Part shown: piece after piece, positions 32,901-39,558 of the stretch
Layout: the number at the start of each line of letters is the position of its first letter
Position numbering within the stretch: position 1 is the first letter of the stretch
From: Paulinella micropora
Lineage: Eukaryota; Cercozoa; Imbricatea; Euglyphida
Assembly (NCBI GenBank): GCA_009731375.1
Contig: BJOX01000024.1
Coordinates: forward strand, 55,485 to 98,048
Direction of reading: 5' to 3'
Length of the DNA stretch: 42,564 bases
Position numbers and translations under genes: made by a program
The notes under the pieces: model-generated
Database searches by the model: none
What the model saw: the letters and a program-made list of their open reading frames with translations, nothing else
Told to the model about the DNA's origin: nothing

Positions 32901-33772
32901 TCACCGCTTCAAAGGCAATAACGGCAAATGCGGGTATATCTGTTGTTAATAGCACGGCAGATATAAGGGGAGAAGCAAGAAGTGGGTCTCATGCTTCACC
33001 AGTCGGGTTATATGTTTCAGCCAATCTTGGAGCATCTTCTGCTGGTGTTGAATTTAGACACAGCAACGGAACACAGGGAGTTGGTTTTGGTTATAATTCA
33101 ATATATGCTACGGGAAGCAGTACAAACCAAGATTTAAATTTTTATGCGAGGGGAACAGGAGTAATCTATGCTCAGAGTGATACAAGCATGACGACAGCAT
33201 CCAGCGGATTTTTAACATTAAGAAAAAGACCAAGCAATACGACAAACCCGCAAATATTTATGAAAGCAGGAGACTCATCAGGTTATGCTTCAATAATGAA
33301 TACAGGAGGTTTATTACACGCTTGGTCAACTTCACTATCAAATGGTGAAAACAATACAGGATATGTTTATTTGAATGCGGGAGCAAATACATGGTCTTCT
33401 GGTTCAGATAGGAGATTAAAATCAGATATTGAAACACTAGACTGCGAAGATTGTTGTAAGAAACTACTAAAAATAAACTGCTGTTCATATTATTGGAAAT
33501 CAGACGAGAAAAAAGAAAAAAAGAGTCACGGATTTGTTGCCGACGAGGTTAAAAAAATATTTCCAGAATTTGTATCTGAAAGTGGAATGAAGGCAGACGA
33601 TGGAAAAAGCATTCTTGAAGGAGTATCGTATATGGAATTCATACCTGTATTGGTCAGTGCTTTTCAACATTTAACAGATAATCTCGGACATGTCCGAAAT
33701 AGGATAGATAATTTAGAAAAAGAAAATAAAAATCTTATGTCTATTATAGAAGAATTGAAAAATGTCAAATAA
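29912..33772 (+). CDS. Fibre-like protein with C-terminal S74 intramolecular chaperone peptidase
   Basis: 1286 aa, probably a trimeric virion fibre for host attachment. Residues ~45-140 contain four YYTDGRFDARL-type repeats as in phage tail fibres. From ~200 to 650 there are five repeats around LTGDQTITGNKTF (near 213, 359, 409, 525, 640), then Gly/Ser/Thr/Asn-rich beta-structure. The C-terminus has SDRRLKSDIE with Ser1165 and Lys1170, the +5 Ser-Lys dyad of S74 peptidases, then GFVADEVKKIFPEFV and a C-terminal coiled coil (1255-1284). S74 domains help trimerise the fibre and then cut themselves off; here the cut would fall just before Ser1165. The last 11 bp overlap the next gene. Confidence 0.85.
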   Translation: MSQYKSLLGLSEIAVDSLDIKNLDLTNTNIVGLYTDRVPEDADPVNLYYTDGRFDARLALKSTTDLKEGTNLYYTDGRFDARLTTKSTTNLTEGTNLYYTNARFDTQLATKSTTNLTEGTDLYYTTARANTDFDTRIATKSIDALSDVIITGTPADNQLLIYSTGQWRNVASPFLRLDGFTMMIANLNMGGFNVVNVGNVDGIDVSALDSSVVKLTGDQTITGNKTFTTYVGVKDSNPLNTGKLFFNYNNNMGSIYSSDAGGATGYPLTIVGSSILFAPTTGGGITLTGNVFNFNSTTAISGLPAPFYDGDASTKAYTDTKLAQDGTTAMTGSLNMGGFSITNVNLVDGIDVSTLDTAVVKLTGDQTIAGTKTFSNIINASAGIDMKSQSITNVNLVDGVDVSTLDTSVVKLTGDQTIAGNKKFTSTIEVRGATAPTAFDGIGIAFDTATNIGMIASQKIATAGYYPIQITGSYVDLYAGDNVIATATGTTLSLNNRKITNLATPSATTDGANKTYVDTLDGQNVKLTGNQTIAGIKTYSSGVEITGNSINATTKGTFIVFNSTSNIGSIASLDMKTATYYNFEISAKKISFIIDGTIVGWVNASGLDCNSSKIANLGTPTLSTDGATKGYADTLDGQNVKLTTDQTITGSKTFNGASTVIKYLTLTNNADFNNQTITNGGNITYNGARILNQNGGDIFFSQTSGDYQYFLFTLNTATSGTANQRGYVFTNVASDVKGAGLYISKLLDNKSASSDIVRFNNAGGMRFYGALDMNSNNITNGGTITGTTITSTAGISTTTATASGLLTATGGSSIVIQGNTNGGNTRGIFLWDTGNTSYGIYMASNGGGANTRSLAGGSAVAGNDFTSFAVRFRVSNVSTDGFVWENSSEQLLMSLNGANGTLWAKGLITASAGISTTTLTTSDNIVVGAGKSVIIDRSAVANNKLVLYDSGTPSTTGFYGFGIASNTLIYNVNASTDSHVFYYAATNELFRINNTAITASKAITANAGISVVNSTADIRGEARSGSHASPVGLYVSANLGASSAGVEFRHSNGTQGVGFGYNSIYATGSSTNQDLNFYARGTGVIYAQSDTSMTTASSGFLTLRKRPSNTTNPQIFMKAGDSSGYASIMNTGGLLHAWSTSLSNGENNTGYVYLNAGANTWSSGSDRRLKSDIETLDCEDCCKKLLKINCCSYYWKSDEKKEKKSHGFVADEVKKIFPEFVSESGMKADDGKSILEGVSYMEFIPVLVSAFQHLTDNLGHVRNRIDNLEKENKNLMSIIEELKNVK

Positions 33773-34106
33773 TGCGACTAGACTTCATATATCTCCACAT
33801 ATTGCGGATGGCGAACTAACTCCCGAGTTAAAATCCCGTGTCCTTGAAGTGGAACTAAAAACAGAAGAGAAAAAAATTGAAAACGAGATAGAAAATGAAT
33901 GGAATTGTTGTATGACTAATAAGAAGACTGATAGCAGATTGATTAAATACTTATTTCAAATGACTATAATCATTGGAATAATTATCTTATGTTTGGTGAA
34001 ATTGAGCGAGAAAAACATCCCCTGCGAAACTGCGAATGTCTATGTCGGAATTCTTACACTTTTAGTCGGCATCTGCCTTCCATCACCTTCTTCATCCAAA
34101 AAGTAA
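33762..34106 (+). CDS. Small membrane protein with two hydrophobic segments
   Basis: 114 aa. A charged N-terminal half (ELKTEEKKIENEIENE) is followed by a hydrophobic helix (LFQMTIIIGIIILCLVKL, about 66-83) and a second one near the C-terminus (YVGILTLLVGICLPSP). The start codon overlaps the fibre gene end by 11 bp, suggesting co-expression. Short two-helix proteins ending in a similar LPSP motif are, as I recall, common in PLVs and virophages. Function unknown. Confidence 0.7.
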   Translation: MSNNATRLHISPHIADGELTPELKSRVLEVELKTEEKKIENEIENEWNCCMTNKKTDSRLIKYLFQMTIIIGIIILCLVKLSEKNIPCETANVYVGILTLLVGICLPSPSSSKK

Positions 34107-34108
34107 AA

Positions 34109-34363
34109 TTAAATATTACATTCATACAAATGAACTTTATACCAGATATCGGAACTAGAACACATTAACGGCAGGGCTTCATCAAAACTAATACACCAAT
34201 CTGACATTGGCTTATACACACATTTAAATTTACTTTCTATTCCTTGCTTTATACAATAAGCACAACTCTCATTCTTTTTTTCGCTTATCCGTGAGTAAAA
34301 GTCGCAGGCAGTCCGCGAAAATATTTTGATTATTAAAAAGTTTATGAGTAGTAATATAACCAT
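34109..34363 (-). CDS. Small cysteine-rich protein with N-terminal signal/anchor
   Basis: 84 aa, starting with a hydrophobic stretch (MVILLLINFLIIKIF), then eight cysteines (TACDF, SCAYC, FKCVY, DWCIS, LMCSS, YECNI). It looks like a secreted or membrane-anchored disulphide protein. It converges with the gene at 33762-34106 (2 bp apart), and its start overlaps the start region of the next plus-strand gene. It may be a non-coding shadow, but the Cys spacing and signal-like start favour a gene. Confidence 0.45.
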   Translation of the reverse strand: MVILLLINFLIIKIFSRTACDFYSRISEKKNESCAYCIKQGIESKFKCVYKPMSDWCISFDEALPLMCSSSDIWYKVHLYECNI

Positions 34364-34990
34364 GACTGACTATAAATACCAAAAGATTATTTTTCTGAGC
34401 AATGATTTTGCGGGAGGAAGCAAAACATTTAATAAGAATATCCAAATGTCATTCACACCCACCAAAATGAATGTTAAGTTTATCCACTATATGAACGACC
34501 AGACAGAGACGAAAACCAGAATTCTTTACATGGATAGAATTGGAATTATTGGAACATTCGCGGATAGTAATATAGCAAACATTTCAAATCTCGGTTATAA
34601 TTTGGGTGTTGTNNNNNNNNNNTAACCATGACTGACTATAAATACCAAAAGATTATTTTTCTGAGCAATGATTTTGCGGGAGGAAGCAAAACATTTAATA
34701 AGAATATCCAAATGTCATTCACACCCACCAAAATGAATGTTAAGTTTATCCACTATATGAACGACCAGACAGAGACGAAAACCAGAATTCTTTACATGGA
34801 TAGAATTGGAATTATTGGAACATTTGCGGACAGCACTACAGCAAACATTTCAAATCTCGGTTATAATTTGGGTGTCGTCGGATGGACGGACGGACAATAT
34901 ACATTTAAAGTCCTTGAAACCGACAGCGGAAATATTGACACAGGAAATTTAGCGGGAAGAATTGTTGTATGCCTAGAGTTTTTAGGCTGA
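34344..34990 (+). CDS. Small beta-rich protein, function unknown (apparent duplication at a gap)
   Basis: The gene is interrupted by ten N (34613-34622). The 256 nt before the gap (34357-34612) recur after it (34623-34878) with a few substitutions, so this is an unmerged contig overlap. Collapsed, the protein would be about 126 aa, starting at MSSNITMTDYKYQ or at MTDYKYQ and ending CLEFLG. Alternating hydrophobic strands suggest a jelly-roll-like or decoration protein; not recognised. Followed by nested palindromes at 34993-35049. Confidence 0.65.
34613..34622. other. 10-N gap flanked by duplicate sequence
   Basis: Same situation at 40038-40047 and 42386-42395; the flanks overlap by 256, 210 and about 12 nt respectively. 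Confidence 0.95.
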
Positions 34991-34992
34991 TA

Positions 34993-35049
34993 TTTGAGAA
35001 TTTCACTCCCAATCTCAAACATATTTGAGATATCCCGTTTATTCTCAAA
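34993..35049. terminator. Nested palindromes after the 126-aa gene
   Basis: The outer pair TTTGAGAAT (34993-35001) and ATTCTCAAA (35041-35049) encloses a second perfect hairpin ATCTCAAA-CATA-TTTGAGAT (35012-35031). The inner one belongs to a family found elsewhere in the element. Confidence 0.6.
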
Positions 35050-35104
35050 CATCGTAAAAAAATTAATAGTTAGATATATACCACAAAAAGACGATTTTCT
35101 AAAA

Positions 35105-35129
35105 CACACGAAAGCGAAGCGAAAGTGTG
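35105..35129. repeat. CACAC...GTGTG hairpin with GCGAAGCGAA loop
   Basis: CACAC (35105-35109) and GTGTG (35125-35129) enclose GAAAGCGAAGCGAAA. The loop word recurs at 38056-38080 and a relative of it at 36361-36394. Confidence 0.5.
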
Positions 35130-35153
35130 AATTTAGAAAAGCAATAATATATA

Positions 35154-35999
35154 ATGGAGAAGATAAACAATGTCAAGGTGAAGCCAGTAAAACAAGAGGG
35201 TGATGGAAATAAAAAAGCCAAGGGCTATAAATTATTTAATGAGCCGTATGCCAACATATTTCTACTTGCTAGAAAGAAGAGCGGGAAAACAACAGCACTC
35301 TTTGAAATACTGAAACGGAGAACAGACAGAAAAACTCGTATTGTTATTATCGCTTCAACCATACACAAGGACTACATTTATAAAGCAATGGTAAAGCACT
35401 TTAAGAACAGGGGAAACCCAATGGCGGTATATACCTTTCTTAAATCGGATGGTGTGAATATTATCGATTACGAGTTGGACAAACTGAACAGGCAGGATGA
35501 AGAGCACGAAGGCGAAGTATATCTCCAACATGTTGGAGATAAGGAGGATGATAAAGAACCGATGGAGAAACCACAATTTTTATACTTTGGAAAAGAAGAA
35601 AAAAAGAAACAGACAAATGAAGCACCGAAAGAAAGACCAAGTAAGTATATTTCGCCAGAGGTTGTTTTTGTTTTGGACGATTTAGGGAGCGGATTAAGAG
35701 ACAAGTCCGTAAGCGATTTGTTAAAAAAGAACAGACACTATAAATCAAAGGTGATTATGTCTAGTCAGTATCTGAACGATTTACGACCAGAAGCCATTAA
35801 GCAGTTAGATTATCTATTAATCTTTCCAAGCCAGTCTCAGGATAAAATGGAACTCGTGTATAAACACTTAGACTTATCTTTTGATTTTGATTACTTTCTT
35901 CAAAAGTATCACGAAGCAACAAAGGAGAGATTTAATTTTCTTTATGTTTCAAGTGTTGATGATGAGTTAAGAAAAAACTTTGCTTATCGTCTTAAGTAA
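35154..35999 (+). CDS. A32-like (FtsK/HerA) genome-packaging ATPase
   Basis: 281 aa. It powers DNA entry into the procapsid. Walker A is LLARKKSGKTT (Lys45, Thr46) with Ala-Arg in place of the first Gly. Walker B is VVFVLDDLG (Asp175, Asp176), and IMSSQYLND (201-209) is the sensor-like Gln motif of this family. A hydrophilic insert (115-165) between the Walker motifs includes YLQHVGD, encoded by a perfect 20 bp palindrome (35521-35540). The start is preceded by AATAATATATA. The next gene lies 41 bp downstream. Placement next to protease, penton and capsid genes matches the morphogenesis module of PLVs and Polintons. Confidence 0.9.
   Translation: MEKINNVKVKPVKQEGDGNKKAKGYKLFNEPYANIFLLARKKSGKTTALFEILKRRTDRKTRIVIIASTIHKDYIYKAMVKHFKNRGNPMAVYTFLKSDGVNIIDYELDKLNRQDEEHEGEVYLQHVGDKEDDKEPMEKPQFLYFGKEEKKKQTNEAPKERPSKYISPEVVFVLDDLGSGLRDKSVSDLLKKNRHYKSKVIMSSQYLNDLRPEAIKQLDYLLIFPSQSQDKMELVYKHLDLSFDFDYFLQKYHEATKERFNFLYVSSVDDELRKNFAYRLK
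35521..35540. repeat. Palindrome inside the ATPase gene
   Basis: ATCTCCAACATGTTGGAGAT, perfectly symmetrical, in frame, coding part of a variable loop. Same family as the inner hairpin at 35012. Confidence 0.7.
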
Positions 36000-36040
36000 A
36001 AAAAATAAAATTCGTAATTAATTATTTTTTATTATAGTAT

Positions 36041-36349
36041 ATGCCAGTATCACCAGTGATAATTTCACAACCATCAGGATATAACATCGGATATAATCCA
36101 TCAATGCCACAGAAGGGGGGAAAAAAGAAAACCAAGAAGGGATGTGGTCAAAAGGGAGGAAAGATTAACTGGGCTAAGGTCGGAAAAACTGCCTTGGCTG
36201 TTAATAAATTTCTTCGCGATAATAAGGTAATCTCTAGGACTGCGGGGGCGATGAGTAGTGTTGGGGTGCCTTACGCTGGTAGTGTTAGTGCTACTGCCGC
36301 AAAACTTGGTTATGGTAAGCAACGAGGAGGTGCTGTAAAGTTCCGTTGA
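36041..36349 (+). CDS. Small basic core-like protein with Gly-Gly sites
   Basis: 102 aa, strongly basic. Three GG sites sit in basic context: PQKGGKKK (near 25-32), CGQKGGKIN (35-43) and KQRGGAVKF (94-102). The middle is a hydrophobic helix (VGKTALAVNKFLRDNKV) and a small-residue segment (VPYAGSVSATAAKLGYG). It lies just before the protease gene; the layout recalls adenovirus core-peptide precursors cut at GG-X by their protease. Role as a DNA-condensing or capsid-cementing peptide is inference. Confidence 0.65.
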   Translation: MPVSPVIISQPSGYNIGYNPSMPQKGGKKKTKKGCGQKGGKINWAKVGKTALAVNKFLRDNKVISRTAGAMSSVGVPYAGSVSATAAKLGYGKQRGGAVKFR

Positions 36350-36351
36350 TA

Positions 36352-36403
36352 TTTGTAAATCCACACTCTCATTCGTTTCACTCATTCTCGTGTGTTTTAC
36401 AAA
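36352..36403. terminator. Long hairpin after the basic-protein gene
   Basis: TTTGTAAA (36352-36359) pairs with TTTACAAA (36396-36403), and CACAC (36362-36366) with GTGTG (36390-36394). The loop holds CTCATTCGTTTCACTCATTC, a relative of the GAATGAGCGAAGCGAATGA word in the protease gene. Confidence 0.6.
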
Positions 36404-36462
36404 CATCGAAAACAGATTAATTTTTTTAATAAAGAAAAATAGATGTTTTAGAATAAGCGGGA

Positions 36463-38610
36463 ATGCGAAGCATGAAGCGCAATTCTAAAATATCAAAGGC
36501 TAAGTTAAGACCCCCACGAGTTTATAGAAATAAGAGCGGGAGGCCATATATTATCCAGAAGGGTAAAAAATATTATCTTAATTTTGGTAAGAAAACAAAT
36601 GATTTAAGCACATTACAAATCGTTAAACTTTTTATGAAATATATTAGCAAACCAAAGTCTCAAAGGGCAAGCCGCAAACCAAGAGAAAAAATAATCAAAT
36701 CTGATTTCAATCGTCTCGAACATGAGAACCGAAACCAAATACAAAGCAACTTACAAAAGAAATATGAGTTAATACATGACGAGGAAGAAAAGGAAAAGAA
36801 GAAAAGGGAGGATTTAGAAGAAGAAAAGAAAAGGCTAGAACGAAAAGACGTAGCAGATGTGAAGGAAAGGCAGGATGAGTTAGCAAGGATACACCGCAAT
36901 GAACTATCCGATATCAAGGAACGACAAGAACAAAAAGACAGAGAACTAAGAAGGGAGCAAAAACTCATAGAGGATTTACAATACGAACAGCAAAGGAACC
37001 AAAGATTGGCTATTATGCCACCGCCACAGCAGTATCAATATATCATGCCACAACAACAGGGACAACCACAAGCACCGCCACAAGCACCACCATTAGCACC
37101 ACCATTTGGAGCACCACCACAAGCACCAGCCTTACCTAATTTAGGAGATGAAGCACCATTGAAAACAAAAGAGCAATATGAGGAAGAAAAAAAGCAAAAG
37201 CAGAAAGATATTGAAACACTGAAATTAGCAGGATATACAGATAAATTCATTAAAAAGATGAGTCTCAAAGACTTACAAAAAGCCAGTCAAGATATTCAGA
37301 TGGCTATAGCCACAGCGACATCTTTAGAAGAACAGAAAAAGTTAGCAGAAGAATATAAAGAAAAACTTGAAAAGGAAAAAAAGAAAGTGGAAGAAAAGGG
37401 TAAGCATCTTGAAAATTTACAAATTAATCAATTTTTAATCTCTGGATTTTCAAAAACTTATCACCCAACCATTACCATAAAAGAGTTAGCACATGCTTTA
37501 AAAAAGAGACTAGATAGTGATGGTCATAACAAATTAAATTACAAAGACACTTCAAATTGGATAATTAACATGATTAAAAGGTTTAATATTGATGTTGGAA
37601 GTGAGGTGAAAAACGTAAAAAGAAAAGTGGCGGATTATGCTAGATATGAAGAGTATATGGGTATTACTGAACAAAAAGGTAGTGGAGCGAAGACATTAAA
37701 TGAATTAATTGATAAGGTATTTTCAATAGCGAAAATAAAAAAATACTTAGCCCGCAAAGATTGGAAACACACAATGAACAAACATGATTTTGTAAATACT
37801 CTAACTAACAAAATGACAATAGACCCAAATGTAGATAAACAAGTTTCAGCGGATTTAAATGTTGATGAAGGGATGCCCCAACCGCTACCCCCTACAATAC
37901 CCCCTACGATTACCGCATCATTAGAACAACCACAGTCAGAGCCAGATGAACAACAGCAAGAGGAACCACAACCACAGCAACCAGAAAAGCCAGTTGACGA
38001 TGTTTTATCAAATATCTCAAACAAGTTTGAAATCTCCAACGGGTTGGAGATAGGGGGAATGAGCGAAGCGAATGAAAGTGTAGTTGATGAATATCAGCAA
38101 GGAGAGGGTCGCGGATTAATGACTAATGAAATAGATGATATAATGAAAAAATATGGATGGTATCTCGGAGCAATAGCCAGTGATGAAATCTACAAACTAA
38201 ATCCAGAAAAAAGAAAGCGATACGGATTTATTATGAATTTGGACAACCACAATCAATCAGGGTCTCATTGGATCGCCGTATGGATAAGTCTGGATAAAGA
38301 CAGGTCAGTGGAAGTGTATGACCCATTAGCACTTTACCAACCAACGGAAGACTTTCAACAACAAATGAAACGACTAATTGACAAAAGCCACCCCGATAGT
38401 TATTTATTAATGAAGGTTAATCAAGTAAAACAACAATCTGACACAACCGACACATGCGGATGGCACTCAATGAGGTTTTTAATGGAGCGAGCGAAAGGCA
38501 ACCGCTTTAAGTTTGCTAGCGGATATACAGACTTAAAAGAAGAAGAAGCGGAAAAGTTGAAAGCACAGAATGGATATGGGGATGGTGAGGGATTTAATAC
38601 ATTCATATAA
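36463..38610 (+). CDS. Virion maturation cysteine protease (Ulp1/adenain-like) with long N-terminal extension
   Basis: 715 aa. The C-terminal ~150 residues are the C48-type protease: SHWIAVWIS (His602), VEVYDPLA (Asp620), VKQQSDTTDTCGWH with Gln658 and Cys665 (Gln-Cys spacing of 7 as in adenain). It would cleave structural precursors at GG-X. The N-terminal part is unusual: a basic start (1-85), a Lys/Glu/Arg coiled coil (100-190), a Pro/Gln tract (198-240), more coiled coil (240-320), a helical middle domain (325-450) and a Pro/Gln linker (475-515). A palindromic insert codes residues about 518-530 just before the protease. The extension may tether the enzyme to core or DNA; inference. Confidence 0.88.
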   Translation: MRSMKRNSKISKAKLRPPRVYRNKSGRPYIIQKGKKYYLNFGKKTNDLSTLQIVKLFMKYISKPKSQRASRKPREKIIKSDFNRLEHENRNQIQSNLQKKYELIHDEEEKEKKKREDLEEEKKRLERKDVADVKERQDELARIHRNELSDIKERQEQKDRELRREQKLIEDLQYEQQRNQRLAIMPPPQQYQYIMPQQQGQPQAPPQAPPLAPPFGAPPQAPALPNLGDEAPLKTKEQYEEEKKQKQKDIETLKLAGYTDKFIKKMSLKDLQKASQDIQMAIATATSLEEQKKLAEEYKEKLEKEKKKVEEKGKHLENLQINQFLISGFSKTYHPTITIKELAHALKKRLDSDGHNKLNYKDTSNWIINMIKRFNIDVGSEVKNVKRKVADYARYEEYMGITEQKGSGAKTLNELIDKVFSIAKIKKYLARKDWKHTMNKHDFVNTLTNKMTIDPNVDKQVSADLNVDEGMPQPLPPTIPPTITASLEQPQSEPDEQQQEEPQPQQPEKPVDDVLSNISNKFEISNGLEIGGMSEANESVVDEYQQGEGRGLMTNEIDDIMKKYGWYLGAIASDEIYKLNPEKRKRYGFIMNLDNHNQSGSHWIAVWISLDKDRSVEVYDPLALYQPTEDFQQQMKRLIDKSHPDSYLLMKVNQVKQQSDTTDTCGWHSMRFLMERAKGNRFKFASGYTDLKEEEAEKLKAQNGYGDGEGFNTFI
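38014..38051. repeat. Double palindrome inside the protease gene
   Basis: ATCTCAAAC-AA-GTTTGAAAT (one mismatch) overlaps ATCTCCAAC-GG-GTTGGAGAT (perfect). Both match the family at 35012, 35521 and 39508. Translated as a linker (ISNKFEISNGLEIG). Confidence 0.7.
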
Positions 38611-38632
38611 AAAATTATTCGTATAATATACA

Positions 38633-39445
38633 ATGGATTACAAAGGGGGCAGGTCAAGTGGTATCTATTACATAAATAGTAAAAACAGAATAACAGGCAC
38701 AGATAGCGACTTTACACACGAAGTCAATTTGAAGGGGCTAGACAATCCAACACATTGTAAAATTCTTCATATCTATGTTCCAAAGTCGTATTACTCTGTG
38801 GCTTCGCCATATAATACTTTTACTCTTAGCGAAGACGGGTGTGAGGCTTTAATTACTATACCTGAAGGAAACTACACAATGAACAATCTAAAAAATAAGT
38901 TGTCGGAGGTGCTAACCGCAGACAGCCCTAATAATTATACTTATGTTGTATCCAGTAATAATACCAACATAGAACCAGAAGATGGTAAATTAACCTTCAG
39001 TGTGTCAGAGAATAAAGGTATCCAACCGCGGTTTATATTTGATGGTGATACCCGTATTCACGAGGTAATGGGGTTTGATAGAAACTCAACATATTTCTTT
39101 GCTAATGATTTTATTAAATCGCCAAATGTAATTATTTTAACTGGAGAAAAGACTTTGTATCTTCAATCGGACTTAGTGGGGGAAGGTGATAATCATGTGC
39201 TACAAGAAATATACACTGCCAACGAAATACCATTTGGAGCCGTTATATACGACGGAAGCGGGTCAGAGTATGGTAAGAAATTATCCTCCAGTTCAAATAA
39301 TGTATTTAGGTTTTACTTGACGGACGAAAACGATCAGGCTATAAATCTTAATGGTTTGGGTATTGTAATGACTTTGTTGATTTACAGGGAAACGAATTAT
39401 TTTAATTTATTTACATCCTTTTTCAATTTATTAAAATCAAGGTAA
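38633..39445 (+). CDS. Penton (minor capsid) protein
   Basis: 270 aa. MDYKGGRSSGIYYINSKNR, TDSDFTHEVNLKG and LHIYVPKSYYSV resemble the opening strands of PLV/virophage single-jelly-roll minor capsid proteins, which fill the five-fold vertices. It lies between protease and major capsid genes, as in related elements. GG at residues 5-6 is a possible protease site. A TATA-like GTATAATATACA-ATG precedes the start; the 22 bp spacer from the protease also holds a 5 bp hairpin (38614-38627). Confidence 0.8.
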   Translation: MDYKGGRSSGIYYINSKNRITGTDSDFTHEVNLKGLDNPTHCKILHIYVPKSYYSVASPYNTFTLSEDGCEALITIPEGNYTMNNLKNKLSEVLTADSPNNYTYVVSSNNTNIEPEDGKLTFSVSENKGIQPRFIFDGDTRIHEVMGFDRNSTYFFANDFIKSPNVIILTGEKTLYLQSDLVGEGDNHVLQEIYTANEIPFGAVIYDGSGSEYGKKLSSSSNNVFRFYLTDENDQAINLNGLGIVMTLLIYRETNYFNLFTSFFNLLKSR

Positions 39446-39507
39446 TTTAATTAATTTTAGAATTATTTATTTTTTTCTATAAATATATTCTTGTGAATTA
39501 GTTAATA

Positions 39508-39529
39508 ATCTCAAAACAAGTTTTGAGAT
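39508..39529. terminator. Palindrome between penton and major capsid genes
   Basis: ATCTCAAAAC, spacer AA, GTTTTGAGAT: a 10 bp perfect stem of the same family as those at 35012 and 38014. Confidence 0.6.
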
Positions 39530-39558
39530 AGACAACTGCCTAAAAATCAAAAAACAAA

